A stretch of DNA of 59,658 nucleotides from Fuerstiella sp. Lineage in GTDB: Bacteria; Planctomycetota; Planctomycetia; Planctomycetales; Planctomycetaceae. Below the pieces are notes generated by a model. That model made no database searches and was not told the DNA's origin. It was given only the letters and a program-made list of their open reading frames with translations. The translations under genes were made by a program, and so were the position numbers. The stretch lies in assembly GCA_029941865.1 (NCBI GenBank), contig JAPYTO010000011.1, positions 1 to 59,658 of the forward strand, given 5' to 3'. Of this stretch, positions 17,573 through 25,858 are shown one piece after another; position 1 is the stretch's first letter; every line of letters begins with the position of its first letter.

Positions 17573-18403
17573 TGAATCGGTGGGATTGGGCATCGGATAC
17601 GGATCAGCGAATGCTCCCAGTGCTCCGAGACCACCATCAACTTCCAGGTCCGTTCCTGTCACAAATGACGCATCCGGGCCGCTGAGCCACAATACAGCGT
17701 TGGCGACTTCTTCCGGCCGGCCAATCCGTCCAATCGGATGACGATTTGCCAGAGCAGCGCCACCACCCTGCTGCTCCAGGCTGGCGCGGACCAGCGGAGT
17801 GTCGATGGCACCGGGAGAGACCGAGACCACTCGAATTCCGTCACGAGCGTACTCGACCGCCCACTGTCGTGCCTGCATGATGTTCGCAGCCTTGATCGGA
17901 CCATACGTACCGACCTGCCGCGCTGTGCGATGTCCCTGGCCACTGGAGATGTTGACCACCACGCCGCTGTGCTGTTGTCGCATGTGAGGCAGCGCGGACA
18001 TCGCCATAAACGTGTAGCCGGACAGGTTGACGCCGATGACCCCGTCCCACACGTCGACGGGCACTTCGTGAATCGGTCGGTAGGAATCCTTTGGCTGAAT
18101 CGCCGCATTGTTGACCAAAACATCCAGCCCGCCAAATCGCTCGACAGTCCAGCCGACAACAGATGCACAATCATCTGTGCGGGACGTATCACATTGGCGA
18201 AACTCAATGCCCTCGGGCAGTTGTCGACCGCCGATTGTGTCCACGTCAGCACAAACCACGGTTGCACCGGACGTTGCGAAGCTTTCACAGATCGCTCTGC
18301 CAATACCGCTGCAGCCGCCGGTGACAATGACCACGCGCCCCGTATTGTCGAATGTCACACGGCCGCTCGGTCGCAAAACGGAAGTGTCAGAATTACTGGT
18401 CAT
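17555..18403 (-). CDS. Short-chain dehydrogenase/reductase (classical SDR)
   Basis: 282 residues from MTSNSDTS (18403); an upstream Met at 18427 is also possible. The Rossmann NAD(P) motif TGGCSGIG is at residues 28-35, the NNA motif at 98-100, the catalytic Ser in NISSGQG (153/154), and YGPIK gives Tyr-167 and Lys-171. The order and spacing are those of a classical SDR. CADVD after strand 2 has an acidic residue, which favours NAD(H). The C-terminal VTGTDLEVDGG loop is also typical. The substrate is unknown. The 3' end overlaps PilZ copy 2 by 18 bp on the other strand. A degraded copy lies at 16282-16707. Confidence 0.9.
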   Translation of the reverse strand: MTSNSDTSVLRPSGRVTFDNTGRVVIVTGGCSGIGRAICESFATSGATVVCADVDTIGGRQLPEGIEFRQCDTSRTDDCASVVGWTVERFGGLDVLVNNAAIQPKDSYRPIHEVPVDVWDGVIGVNLSGYTFMAMSALPHMRQQHSGVVVNISSGQGHRTARQVGTYGPIKAANIMQARQWAVEYARDGIRVVSVSPGAIDTPLVRASLEQQGGGAALANRHPIGRIGRPEEVANAVLWLSGPDASFVTGTDLEVDGGLGALGAFADPYPMPNPTDSSGSHA

Positions 18404-18427
18404 GGTGGTTGATCCCGATCTTCTCAT

Positions 18428-18907
18428 CAGCGGACGATGAGGGGCGTGTAAATGTCCCCATCCCGATTCGTTGTGTCGGGCCGCAACGGGGTGGTGTCAG
18501 ACTCTATGATTTGTAGCAGTGATTCTGTGGCAGTGACGGGCAGGGACAGCCACAGGAAACGCGAAGAGACACAAAAAGTAATGCGTGGGATTCATCTGGC
18601 TGAGCGACTGAACGGAATCGCCGTAGTGTAGGCTGCCAGGCTGGCCGCCCGTGTTACGAGAATCTCCAGGGTTTGAAAATACAATCTTTTACCGCACGCA
18701 GCGACCCAATACACTGTTTAACCTTGTGGACACCGAGTCACCGACTGCATAGAGTGGTTCGGTCGTCTGCATCTCGACGTTCTCAGGCATCTGTTGGGTT
18801 TTCCGAAGTCACTCGTTACGGCCACGTGTTTTGTCTCAGTTACGTCATTCCTGTTCGCCCGGTCACGCAAAGCGTGATGACGAGAATCGCCGCCTAAGGC
18901 CGCAGCC
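18428..18907. other. Divergent intergenic region, right edge of the duplication
   Basis: About 480 bases between the SDR gene and the receiver-kinase gene. The part up to about 18515 still resembles 16705-16775 upstream of the decayed SDR copy, so the duplicated unit includes SDR upstream DNA. Nothing else is recognised. Confidence 0.5.
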
Positions 18908-20125
18908 ATGAAAGTGCTTCTGGCAGAAGACAGTCTCACTATGCGGAGGCTGCTCGCATCCCAGCTGCAGCGTTGGAATTACGAAATCACTGAAGTTGAA
19001 GACGGTGCCAAGGCGTGGGAGAAGTTTCAGGAAAGCCATTTTTCATTGGTCCTGACCGACTGGATGATGCCCGAAGTGGATGGGCTGGAATTGATTCGTC
19101 GTATTCGGGAATCCGGTCACGCGGAATACGTTTATATCGTTCTGCTGACGTCCAAATCGGACAACGAAGATCTTGTCGAAGCCATGGATGCCGGGGCGGA
19201 CGATTTTCTTGCAAAACCCTGCAATCCCAAAGAACTGCGAGTCCGTCTGCGTGCCGGGGAGCGAATTATTGAACTGGAACACACGCTGATCGAGCAAAAC
19301 CATCAGCTGATGGAGGCACAGGCCGCGCTGGTGCAAAGCGAGAAACTGGCCGGCGTCGGTCAACTGGCGGCCGGGATGGCTCATGAAATTAACAATCCGG
19401 TTGCATTCGTTTCGAACAACCTGGCGGTTTTGCAGCGCGACGTGCAATCGTTGTTCAAACTGCTCGATCAATACGAAACATGCCTGCCGGTCGTGGAACG
19501 GGAAGATGAGCATCTGGCGGACCGCCTCAAAAAGATCGAATCTGAATGCGATCTGCCATGGCTCAAGGAGAATCTGCCTCAGCTGTTTCGATCGTCCCTC
19601 GACGGCTTGATGCGTGTCCGCGAAATCGTCGGTAACCTGCGGGACTTTGCTCACCTTGATCAGGCGGCGGCTGACGAAATGGACGTTGGCGCGGCACTGG
19701 AATCGACGTTGGAGATTCTGGCTTCCGATCTTGAAGCGAAGCAACTGACGGTCAGGACCGCCTTTGAGGATACGTTGAGTATTTACTGTCAACCCGCGAG
19801 TCTAAAGCAGGTCTTCCACGCGATCCTGTTGAATGCTGTTCAGGCAAGTGAGCCGAAGGGAATACTTGAGGTCGCTGTCTCGCGGAACGAATCGTCGGTC
19901 TGTGTGGAAATCACAGACCATGGCTGTGGCATGGACGAAACAACTCAGCGACGGCTGTTTGAACCGTTCTACACAACGCGCCCGGTGGGTTCCGGTCAGG
20001 GACTGGGCCTGGCCGTGAGTTATGGCGTGGTAAAACAACACGGCGGTTCCATTGAATTTGAGTCAACTCCGGGGAAAGGGACAACCTTTCGTGTTATGCT
20101 GCCGGACAGGCAGAAATCTTTCTGA
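18908..20125 (+). CDS. Receiver-histidine kinase protein
   Basis: 405 residues, cytoplasmic. The receiver domain comes first: acidic pair in LLAEDS, phospho-Asp-51 in TDWMMP, Thr/Ser and Lys in LLTS and AKPC. A short coiled coil (about 118-145) leads to the dimerisation helix with His-159 in AAGMAHEINNP, an H-E-I-N-N-P box as in HisKA relatives of the NtrB/ZraS type. The ATPase domain follows with GCGMDE, FEPFYTT and GQGLGLAVS. An N-terminal receiver means another kinase probably phosphorylates this one. It heads a cluster with the regulator at 20194 and the unknown gene at 20775. The first ATG is at 18908, 5 nt after GCCGCA. Confidence 0.92.
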   Translation: MKVLLAEDSLTMRRLLASQLQRWNYEITEVEDGAKAWEKFQESHFSLVLTDWMMPEVDGLELIRRIRESGHAEYVYIVLLTSKSDNEDLVEAMDAGADDFLAKPCNPKELRVRLRAGERIIELEHTLIEQNHQLMEAQAALVQSEKLAGVGQLAAGMAHEINNPVAFVSNNLAVLQRDVQSLFKLLDQYETCLPVVEREDEHLADRLKKIESECDLPWLKENLPQLFRSSLDGLMRVREIVGNLRDFAHLDQAAADEMDVGAALESTLEILASDLEAKQLTVRTAFEDTLSIYCQPASLKQVFHAILLNAVQASEPKGILEVAVSRNESSVCVEITDHGCGMDETTQRRLFEPFYTTRPVGSGQGLGLAVSYGVVKQHGGSIEFESTPGKGTTFRVMLPDRQKSF

Positions 20126-20193
20126 CGGCAGAGTGAGCAGCCCACAATGTTGTTGGTCAGGCTGTTTTCATCGCGAGAGACACAGGAAAAACT

Positions 20194-20736
20194 ATGTCGA
20201 CGGAGCCCAAACATCCCATCCTCATTGTGGATGACGAACCAGACGTTTTGTTTTCCCTTAAGGGACTGCTGCGACACGACTTTGAACTTCACACCGCAGA
20301 GTCCGGTGAACAGGCGCTTGCTATTCTGCGGCAACATCCGATTCACGTGGTTATGACCGATCAACGGATGCCCGGAATGACGGGCACCGAGCTAATGAGT
20401 CAGGCGAAAGTGCTGCATCCCGATGCCGTCCGGATCGTCTTTACGGGATATGCAGACATCAAGGCTGTTATTGAAGCCATCAACACGGGCGGACTTTATC
20501 GCTATATCACCAAACCGTGGGATCCTGACGAACTGATTGACGTTCTGCATCATGCCGCACAGCGGTATGATCAGGATGCCAAAAAGATAAGGTTTTCCAC
20601 AGACGTGAAGTCCTTTGCAAACGATGTTGTTCGGATTGCGGAAGCAGGCAAATTGGACAGTGATGACGCCGAGGCGGTGGGTACGCTGATTGATCGGGGC
20701 AAGTCGATCGTGGCCAGGGCAAACGTGCTGTTTTAA
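20194..20736 (+). CDS. Response regulator, receiver plus short C-terminal region
   Basis: 180 residues. The receiver (residues 8-125) has acidic Asp-13/14 (IVDDEPD), phospho-Asp-56 (MTDQRMPGM), Thr in FTGYAD and Lys in ITKPWDP. This pattern (VVMTDQRMPGMTG...FTGYADI...GGLYRYITKPW) is that of RpfG-like regulators, which normally carry an HD-GYP domain. Here only about 55 residues follow and no output domain is recognisable. It probably acts by protein contact. It starts 68 bp after the receiver-kinase gene, which is the likely donor. Confidence 0.9.
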   Translation: MSTEPKHPILIVDDEPDVLFSLKGLLRHDFELHTAESGEQALAILRQHPIHVVMTDQRMPGMTGTELMSQAKVLHPDAVRIVFTGYADIKAVIEAINTGGLYRYITKPWDPDELIDVLHHAAQRYDQDAKKIRFSTDVKSFANDVVRIAEAGKLDSDDAEAVGTLIDRGKSIVARANVLF

Positions 20737-20774
20737 CTTTGTCCTTGCCCAGCGATGGGCCGAAAGAATAACAA

Positions 20775-21299
20775 ATGGCCGAAAAAGAACCTGTGCTGCT
20801 TACTATTCTCATCGACACCAACCGCATGAGATGGCTTGCCGGCGGAATTAGTCTTGACCATCGCGTGTTTCCGCTACTGGCATCACATGATGATGATCTG
20901 ACTGGATATCGAAGCATGGAATTTGACGAACAGGCCTCCTTTCTGCGTCATCGATTTTGCGGTGCGTTGCAGCGAGGATGCGATCGTTTGTGGGGCCTGC
21001 AAAAAAAAGCGTGCCAGTTCGTCTTTCTGACCGACAGCGTGTTTCCGGACGCTCCGCCCGAACTAACCGCACGAATTGCAGATCACCTGGCCCAGTGGAT
21101 GACCAATCCGCCGGTCGCGTTTTTTTCCGTCGGCAGTGCATCTTACGACGCTCGCCCCCTGGAAGTCACCAGACTGGCCGGCGAGATCACTTCGGAGTTT
21201 TCCGAGGCGTTGGAGCTGGGACTGCCAATGCTCCTCGACGTTGCGACCCAGGCTGATCGTTGGGAACAGGTGCCTCCACCAAAGATACACAGCAACTGA
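20775..21299 (+). CDS. Unknown 174-residue protein in a two-component cluster
   Basis: I do not recognise this protein. It has no signal peptide or membrane span and is mixed alpha/beta. The start PVLLTILIDTNRMRWL looks like a beta strand followed by a helix, and a second strand-like segment is CQFVFLTDSVFP. It starts 38 bp after the response regulator on the same strand, so it is probably in the same transcript and may belong to the same signalling pathway. Its length and clean codon pattern in one frame support a real gene. A weak GAAAG lies ahead of the ATG. Confidence 0.65.
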   Translation: MAEKEPVLLTILIDTNRMRWLAGGISLDHRVFPLLASHDDDLTGYRSMEFDEQASFLRHRFCGALQRGCDRLWGLQKKACQFVFLTDSVFPDAPPELTARIADHLAQWMTNPPVAFFSVGSASYDARPLEVTRLAGEITSEFSEALELGLPMLLDVATQADRWEQVPPPKIHSN

Positions 21300-21497
21300 G
21301 CGCCGTCTGCACGATTCATAAGACCTGATGAGTCATGCTTTTTCAGCGAATTATGTTGACGCTGAACCTGGCTTTGCGACGAGCAGCAGCGGGGCATTCG
21401 TTTCCGGGTGTTGCAGCCGTTTGCTTGTTTTCGTGAACCGTGCCGTCCCGTGGATATGCCATTTTCTGGGCTGTAACGCGTTTTTCGCGGCCAGGAC

Positions 21498-22724
21498 TCA
21501 GCCTGACACGCTATCGCTCGGATCCGTGTTCAGGCCCCTGCCCTCATAGATCAAGTGCTGGGAAATGCGATCACGCCAGTCTTCTTCGTCGTACGATATG
21601 AGGTCGATTAGCTCGTCCGGCCCGAGTGGAGCGCCTGCACTCAGGTGAGTTCGAAGTCGATCGCTGCCAAAGAGGATGTCGATCGGTGGCTTTATGTTTT
21701 CGTATTCGTACGGCGGGTGCAGCCATGAAAATTCCTGCGGCGACAGCTGACGGGCGGCGGCGATCATAATGATGGTCAGTTGGACGGATCGAATTGCTGC
21801 TGCGTCCAGAATGTGGATCCCCAGGCCTCCACACGTCTGGTGCTTCCACTTGTCGAACGTTGGTTGAAACCGGAGTGCCTGCAGACCGACACCCGGATGT
21901 TCGTGCGGACGAATGGCTGCAAGGAACTGATCCGGGTTCAGGGCTGGCGCACCGACGATTTCAAATGGCATTGTGGTGCCCCGCCCTTCCGACAGACTGG
22001 TGCCCTCCAGCAGAACCTGCCCTGGATACAATACTGCCGTTTGCCAACGCGGCATGTTGGGCGATGGAGGAACCCACGGCAGACCGGTGTTTGGGAAAAG
22101 CATCGATCGGTCCCAGCCACTCATCGGTACGACTGTGAGTTCTGCGCCAATGTGTTCCTCGGTGTTCAGCAGTTGGGCCAGTTCGCCGATCGTCAATCCG
22201 TGTCGTAACGGGATTTCGCTGCCGCCCACGAAGCTGCGAAAGCTGTTTTCCAGCATTGGCCCTTCGACGACTGCTCCTCCCAGTGGGTTTGGCCGATCCA
22301 GTACGACTACGCGGACGTGGTTTCGAGCGCAAGCGTGGAGGCATTCGAGCATCGTCCAGACGAACGTGTACACTCGTGTGCCGACGTCCTGCAGATCAAT
22401 GACCAGGCAGTCGATATCGGCCAGCATGCTGTCTGCGGGCCGTCGCGTTTCCGCGTACAGACTATGGACCGGCAGGTCCAGCGGCGCGTATCGCGTGTCA
22501 GGCGATTCGATCATGTTGGCCTGCTGCTCACCCCAGAATCCGTGCTGCGGTGAGAACAGAACGCGCAGTTGCCCGGGCAACTTTTCGTCCAGCAAATCGC
22601 AGGCGTAGCGAAACTCGTGATTCACCGAAGCCTGATTCATCAGCAGGCCCAGCCGTACGCCCCGTACCGCAGGTGGTGGTGCTGCGAGGAAGTTATCCAG
22701 TCCGGTTCGAATGCGATTCTGCAT
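21498..22724 (-). CDS. NamZ-like (DUF1343) protein without signal peptide
   Basis: 408 residues, full length for the DUF1343/NamZ family (CAZy GH171), whose characterised members are exo-beta-N-acetylmuramidases releasing MurNAc from non-reducing ends. Conserved blocks are present: DIDCLVIDLQDVGTRVYT, VVVLDRPNPLGG, RHGLTIGELA, VPPSPNMP and YPGQVLLEGTSLSEGRGTT. In the early SPEHGF motif this copy has SPQHGF with Gln at residue 60. No signal peptide or membrane span is seen, so it is probably cytoplasmic. It starts 6 bp after the second NamZ-like gene ends, third in the symporter operon. It may act on imported muropeptides or have changed function. Confidence 0.88.
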   Translation of the reverse strand: MQNRIRTGLDNFLAAPPPAVRGVRLGLLMNQASVNHEFRYACDLLDEKLPGQLRVLFSPQHGFWGEQQANMIESPDTRYAPLDLPVHSLYAETRRPADSMLADIDCLVIDLQDVGTRVYTFVWTMLECLHACARNHVRVVVLDRPNPLGGAVVEGPMLENSFRSFVGGSEIPLRHGLTIGELAQLLNTEEHIGAELTVVPMSGWDRSMLFPNTGLPWVPPSPNMPRWQTAVLYPGQVLLEGTSLSEGRGTTMPFEIVGAPALNPDQFLAAIRPHEHPGVGLQALRFQPTFDKWKHQTCGGLGIHILDAAAIRSVQLTIIMIAAARQLSPQEFSWLHPPYEYENIKPPIDILFGSDRLRTHLSAGAPLGPDELIDLISYDEEDWRDRISQHLIYEGRGLNTDPSDSVSG

Positions 22725-22730
22725 AGTGCG

Positions 22731-23933
22731 TCAATCGTACAACAGAAAGGTCTGCCGTCGTTCCAGAAACTGCTGCACTCCCGCAGTGGCAGTTTGCTGT
22801 ACTTGATCCGCTGGCTGCCCTGCCAGAATCGAATCCAGAGTCCGGCGATTGCCCAGCAGTCGCATGGCGTCTTTGCCTTTCCAATCGTTCGGATACAGCT
22901 TCCGCAACTGGGCCGAGATCTCGAACCCGACTATCAGTGGCTCAAACTGTTGTCGGTCTGTAATGACGATGTTGATGCCGCCGCACGGCTGGTTGGCGTA
23001 CTTGCTGGAAGTCGGTGCGAAGCGAATCGGCACGAACGCGACTCCTGGGATTTCGCGAGCGTTCAATGCTCCGGCCAGTTGACGCGGTTGAATCCAGGGG
23101 GCGCCGATCACTTCGAACGGTGTGTCTGTGCCACGACCAACGGAGATATTTGTCGTTTCTATGAGGCCAATCCCCGGATACAGCAGAGCCTGTGTCAGAC
23201 ATCGCATGTTTGGTGACGGATTGACCCACACCAGGCCGGTTGCATCCCACAGTGTGTCTCGCTGCCAGCCGTCGCAGCGAATTACATCAAGTTTCAGATC
23301 CAACTTCAGCTCCGTGCGAAACATCTGCGCCAGTTCGCCGATCGTCATGCCGTGACGAACCGGCAGATGGTGGAACCCGACGAACGATTTTTCACCGGCG
23401 TCCAGCATCGGGCCCGCCACATCGACTCCGTTGATGGGGTTGGGGCGATCCAGCACGACGAACCGTTTGCCGTGCTGCGCCGCAGCGTGCATCGCTTCGC
23501 CCATGGTTGAAATGTACGTGTAGAAACGTGCACCGATGTCCTGGATGTCAAAGACAATGGTGTCGACGCCGCTTAGCATCTGCTTTGTCGGACGACGTGT
23601 TTTGCCGTACAGGCTGAAGATCTTCAGTCCTGTCGATTGATCGGCCGCGTCATCGATTTTCGAGATGTCCAGCTTGCCTTCAAATCCATGCTCAGGACTG
23701 AACAATGCTGTGAGCGAAACGTTCGGGGCATCGTGCAGCAGCGTAACCGTGCTGACACCATCACGAGTCAGTCCGGTGTGATTGGTAATCAGGCCAATGC
23801 GTTGACCTGCCAGTTGATGAAACCCGTCACGTTGCAGCACGTCAACGCCACATAAAACGGTGTCCGCAGCTAAGCCGACGGAACCTGTCAGCAGAACAAC
23901 TGTTGCACAAACCTGTTCGAAACGAATCATCAT
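22731..23933 (-). CDS. namZ: NamZ-like exo-beta-N-acetylmuramidase, exported
   Basis: 400 residues, DUF1343/NamZ family (GH171). A signal peptide (CATVVLLTGSVGLAADT, cut near residue 23) sends it to the periplasm or outside. The SPEHGF motif is intact with Glu-81, and the blocks FDIQDIGARFYTYI, VLDRPNPINGV, RHGMTIGELAQMF, NPSPNMR and IETTNISVGRGTDTPF follow in family order. It would cut MurNAc from peptidoglycan chain ends outside the cytoplasm and feed the symporter. Its start overlaps the stop of the symporter gene by 4 nt (ATGA). The pairing with MurQ and a sugar kinase across the divergent promoter strongly supports the role. Confidence 0.88.
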   Translation of the reverse strand: MMIRFEQVCATVVLLTGSVGLAADTVLCGVDVLQRDGFHQLAGQRIGLITNHTGLTRDGVSTVTLLHDAPNVSLTALFSPEHGFEGKLDISKIDDAADQSTGLKIFSLYGKTRRPTKQMLSGVDTIVFDIQDIGARFYTYISTMGEAMHAAAQHGKRFVVLDRPNPINGVDVAGPMLDAGEKSFVGFHHLPVRHGMTIGELAQMFRTELKLDLKLDVIRCDGWQRDTLWDATGLVWVNPSPNMRCLTQALLYPGIGLIETTNISVGRGTDTPFEVIGAPWIQPRQLAGALNAREIPGVAFVPIRFAPTSSKYANQPCGGINIVITDRQQFEPLIVGFEISAQLRKLYPNDWKGKDAMRLLGNRRTLDSILAGQPADQVQQTATAGVQQFLERRQTFLLYD

Positions 23934-25438
23934 TCAGATCCCTTAGGTCGGGGGTACACGGTAGCGACCAACTCACCCACCACAAATGTCGTCACCGAAC
24001 CGATCAGTGCCAGCCAGGGCCATGCAATACTCCAGCCGAAGTTCGGTGCCATGAATTGAACAAACAGAAGGACCGTCAGTCCGGCGAATGCGCCTGTCAA
24101 TGCGGCAGCCTGCCCGGCTCGACGTGACAGCACACCAAGCGAGAAAATGCCCAGCAGTATGCCGGCGGAAAAACCGGCGATTGTCAATGCGCTGCGCACG
24201 ACGGTCGCGTCCAGCGTAATCGCCCAGATGCCGATACCGATCTGAACGACGCCGAAGATGACTGTCCACCACCGTGAAATCGCCAGCTGACGTTCCGGTG
24301 CAGGCGGAGTTTTACAGGCAGGTAGATAGAAGTCATTTAACAATGCCGACGCCGAAGCATTCAGCGAACTCGACAGTGTCGACATCGCGGCAGAAAGAAT
24401 GGCAGCCAGCATCAGACCGATCAGTCCGGTGTTCCGGGGAAAACTGTGCACGATGAAGTGAGCAAAAACCTGGTCCGCCTCTGCCGGAGCAACATTGCCT
24501 TCCAGCGAATAGAAGCAGGCCAGTTCAACGCCGATAAACAGAAACAACGCGAACTGAAACAGGACCACAAACGAGCTTAGAAAGATGGCTCGTCCCGCAT
24601 CGCGTTCGCTGCGAGCACTCAGGTAGCGCTGCACCATCATGTGGTCAGTTCCGTGCGTTCCGATGGTCAATACAGCTCCGCCGATCAGGCCTGCCCAGAT
24701 GTTGTAGGGATCAGATATCGAAAACCCAACTTCAAACAGCCGCGACTTGCCGGATGATTCGGCGAATGCCCACAGCTGATTCCAGCCGCCCGGAAGATTG
24801 TTGGCGATGATGATGACGGCCGCCGCACCGCCGAGCATGTAGATGACGAACTGAATGCAGTCATTCCAGACCACGGATCGCAGCCCGCCGAAGACTGTGT
24901 AGACAATCGTGACAGCTCCCATGGCCACAACGCTCCATGCGAACGGCCAGCCCAGCAGAGTGTGAACAACCAGTCCGGCCAGAAACAGCCTCAGCCCATC
25001 GCCCAGATTTCGGGTCACCAGAAACAACAGTGACGCGGCCGTTTTGGTGGCGCTGCCAAATCGCTGATCCAGCACCTGATATGCCGTGAACAGTTTCCCC
25101 TTGAAGTACAGGGGCAGAAAGACGCGCACAACAACGGCCCGCCCCAGCACGTACCCCATCGCAATCTGCAGCCATCGCATTCCGACTTCGCCGTAAGCCG
25201 CTCCTGGAATACTCAGCACGGTGGCGGTACTGGTTTCTGTGGCCACGATGGACCCCAGAATCGCCCACCAAGGTAACGATCGGCCACCCAGCAGGTACGA
25301 TTCGACGTCTTTGTTCTTCCGGCCGGACCAGAAACCGATGCCGATTGCTGCCAGCAGCAGCGAACTCAGGACCACAACGTCCACGATGCCAAGGTCTGCA
25401 CTCACTCTGATGATTTCTCCCCGTACCACAGTTGTCAT
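23930..25438 (-). CDS. Sodium:solute symporter (SSS family), probable MurNAc importer
   Basis: 502 residues with about 13 hydrophobic helices from IVDVVVLSSLLLAAIGIGF to the C-terminal ALIGSVTTFVVGELVATVY. The family core is visible: GFWSGRKNKDVESYLLGGRSLPWW after helix 1, the broken helix SIVATETSTATVLSIPG, and later NASASALLNDFYLP. Such proteins import sugars, amino acids or anions with sodium ions. Genomic context (NamZ genes directly downstream with 4-nt overlap, murQ and a kinase divergent) suggests MurNAc or a muropeptide as substrate; this is inference. The assigned ATG has no clear ribosome site, so the true start may lie a few codons downstream. Confidence 0.88.
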   Translation of the reverse strand: MTTVVRGEIIRVSADLGIVDVVVLSSLLLAAIGIGFWSGRKNKDVESYLLGGRSLPWWAILGSIVATETSTATVLSIPGAAYGEVGMRWLQIAMGYVLGRAVVVRVFLPLYFKGKLFTAYQVLDQRFGSATKTAASLLFLVTRNLGDGLRLFLAGLVVHTLLGWPFAWSVVAMGAVTIVYTVFGGLRSVVWNDCIQFVIYMLGGAAAVIIIANNLPGGWNQLWAFAESSGKSRLFEVGFSISDPYNIWAGLIGGAVLTIGTHGTDHMMVQRYLSARSERDAGRAIFLSSFVVLFQFALFLFIGVELACFYSLEGNVAPAEADQVFAHFIVHSFPRNTGLIGLMLAAILSAAMSTLSSSLNASASALLNDFYLPACKTPPAPERQLAISRWWTVIFGVVQIGIGIWAITLDATVVRSALTIAGFSAGILLGIFSLGVLSRRAGQAAALTGAFAGLTVLLFVQFMAPNFGWSIAWPWLALIGSVTTFVVGELVATVYPRPKGSE

Positions 25439-25858
25439 CGGTCAGCGACCGTGTCGATACTGTACACGAACCAGTCGGCTTTCGCTCGTAACACGTTTGA
25501 CCGTCGGTGTTGGCGTTTTGGGTCGGCGATGGCGGGGCATCGCTGGCCTCTGCAGCCGGCGCGTCGGCAGGTTGGACGTTCCGGCTGGGTGTTCTCGAGA
25601 AATGTGGTAGAGTCGTGGAGGGTGGCCGGAGGCTGGACTGAGCTTGCGAAGGAGAATTAAACCGGCACTGCCGGCCCCGGGGTTCACTCGTTCCTCGCTC
25701 CAACCACCGGCCACCCTCCCGAATCCACAACATTCCGTGATTTCATCTTTCCGGCTTTGGGCTGTCGAATTCGAAGGACTTCGCCGACCGGACGCTGCTC
25801 TTCCATCGCTCATACCTGCCATCACCGCAACGTATCCTGAATTGGTACCTGAAACTCG
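25439..25858. promoter_or_regulatory. Divergent promoter region of the MurNAc cluster
   Basis: 420 bases separate the symporter operon from murQ. A perfect 13-bp inverted repeat, GGAGGGTGGCCGG at 25617-25629 and CCGGCCACCCTCC at 25707-25719, encloses 77 bases that contain a smaller palindrome (CCGGCA-c-TGCCGG near 25662-25674). It could be an RNA hairpin in the murQ leader or an operator for coordinated control. No regulator gene of the MurR type is adjacent. Confidence 0.45.

Noticed and set aside
20194-20736. Response regulator as an RpfG-type c-di-GMP phosphodiesterase
   Set aside because: The receiver matches, but the protein ends about 55 residues after it and has no HD-GYP domain.
24861-25733. 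A 290-residue minus-strand frame overlapping the symporter start
   Set aside because: It overlaps the symporter gene in another frame and has Arg/Ser-rich low-information sequence typical of a shadow frame.
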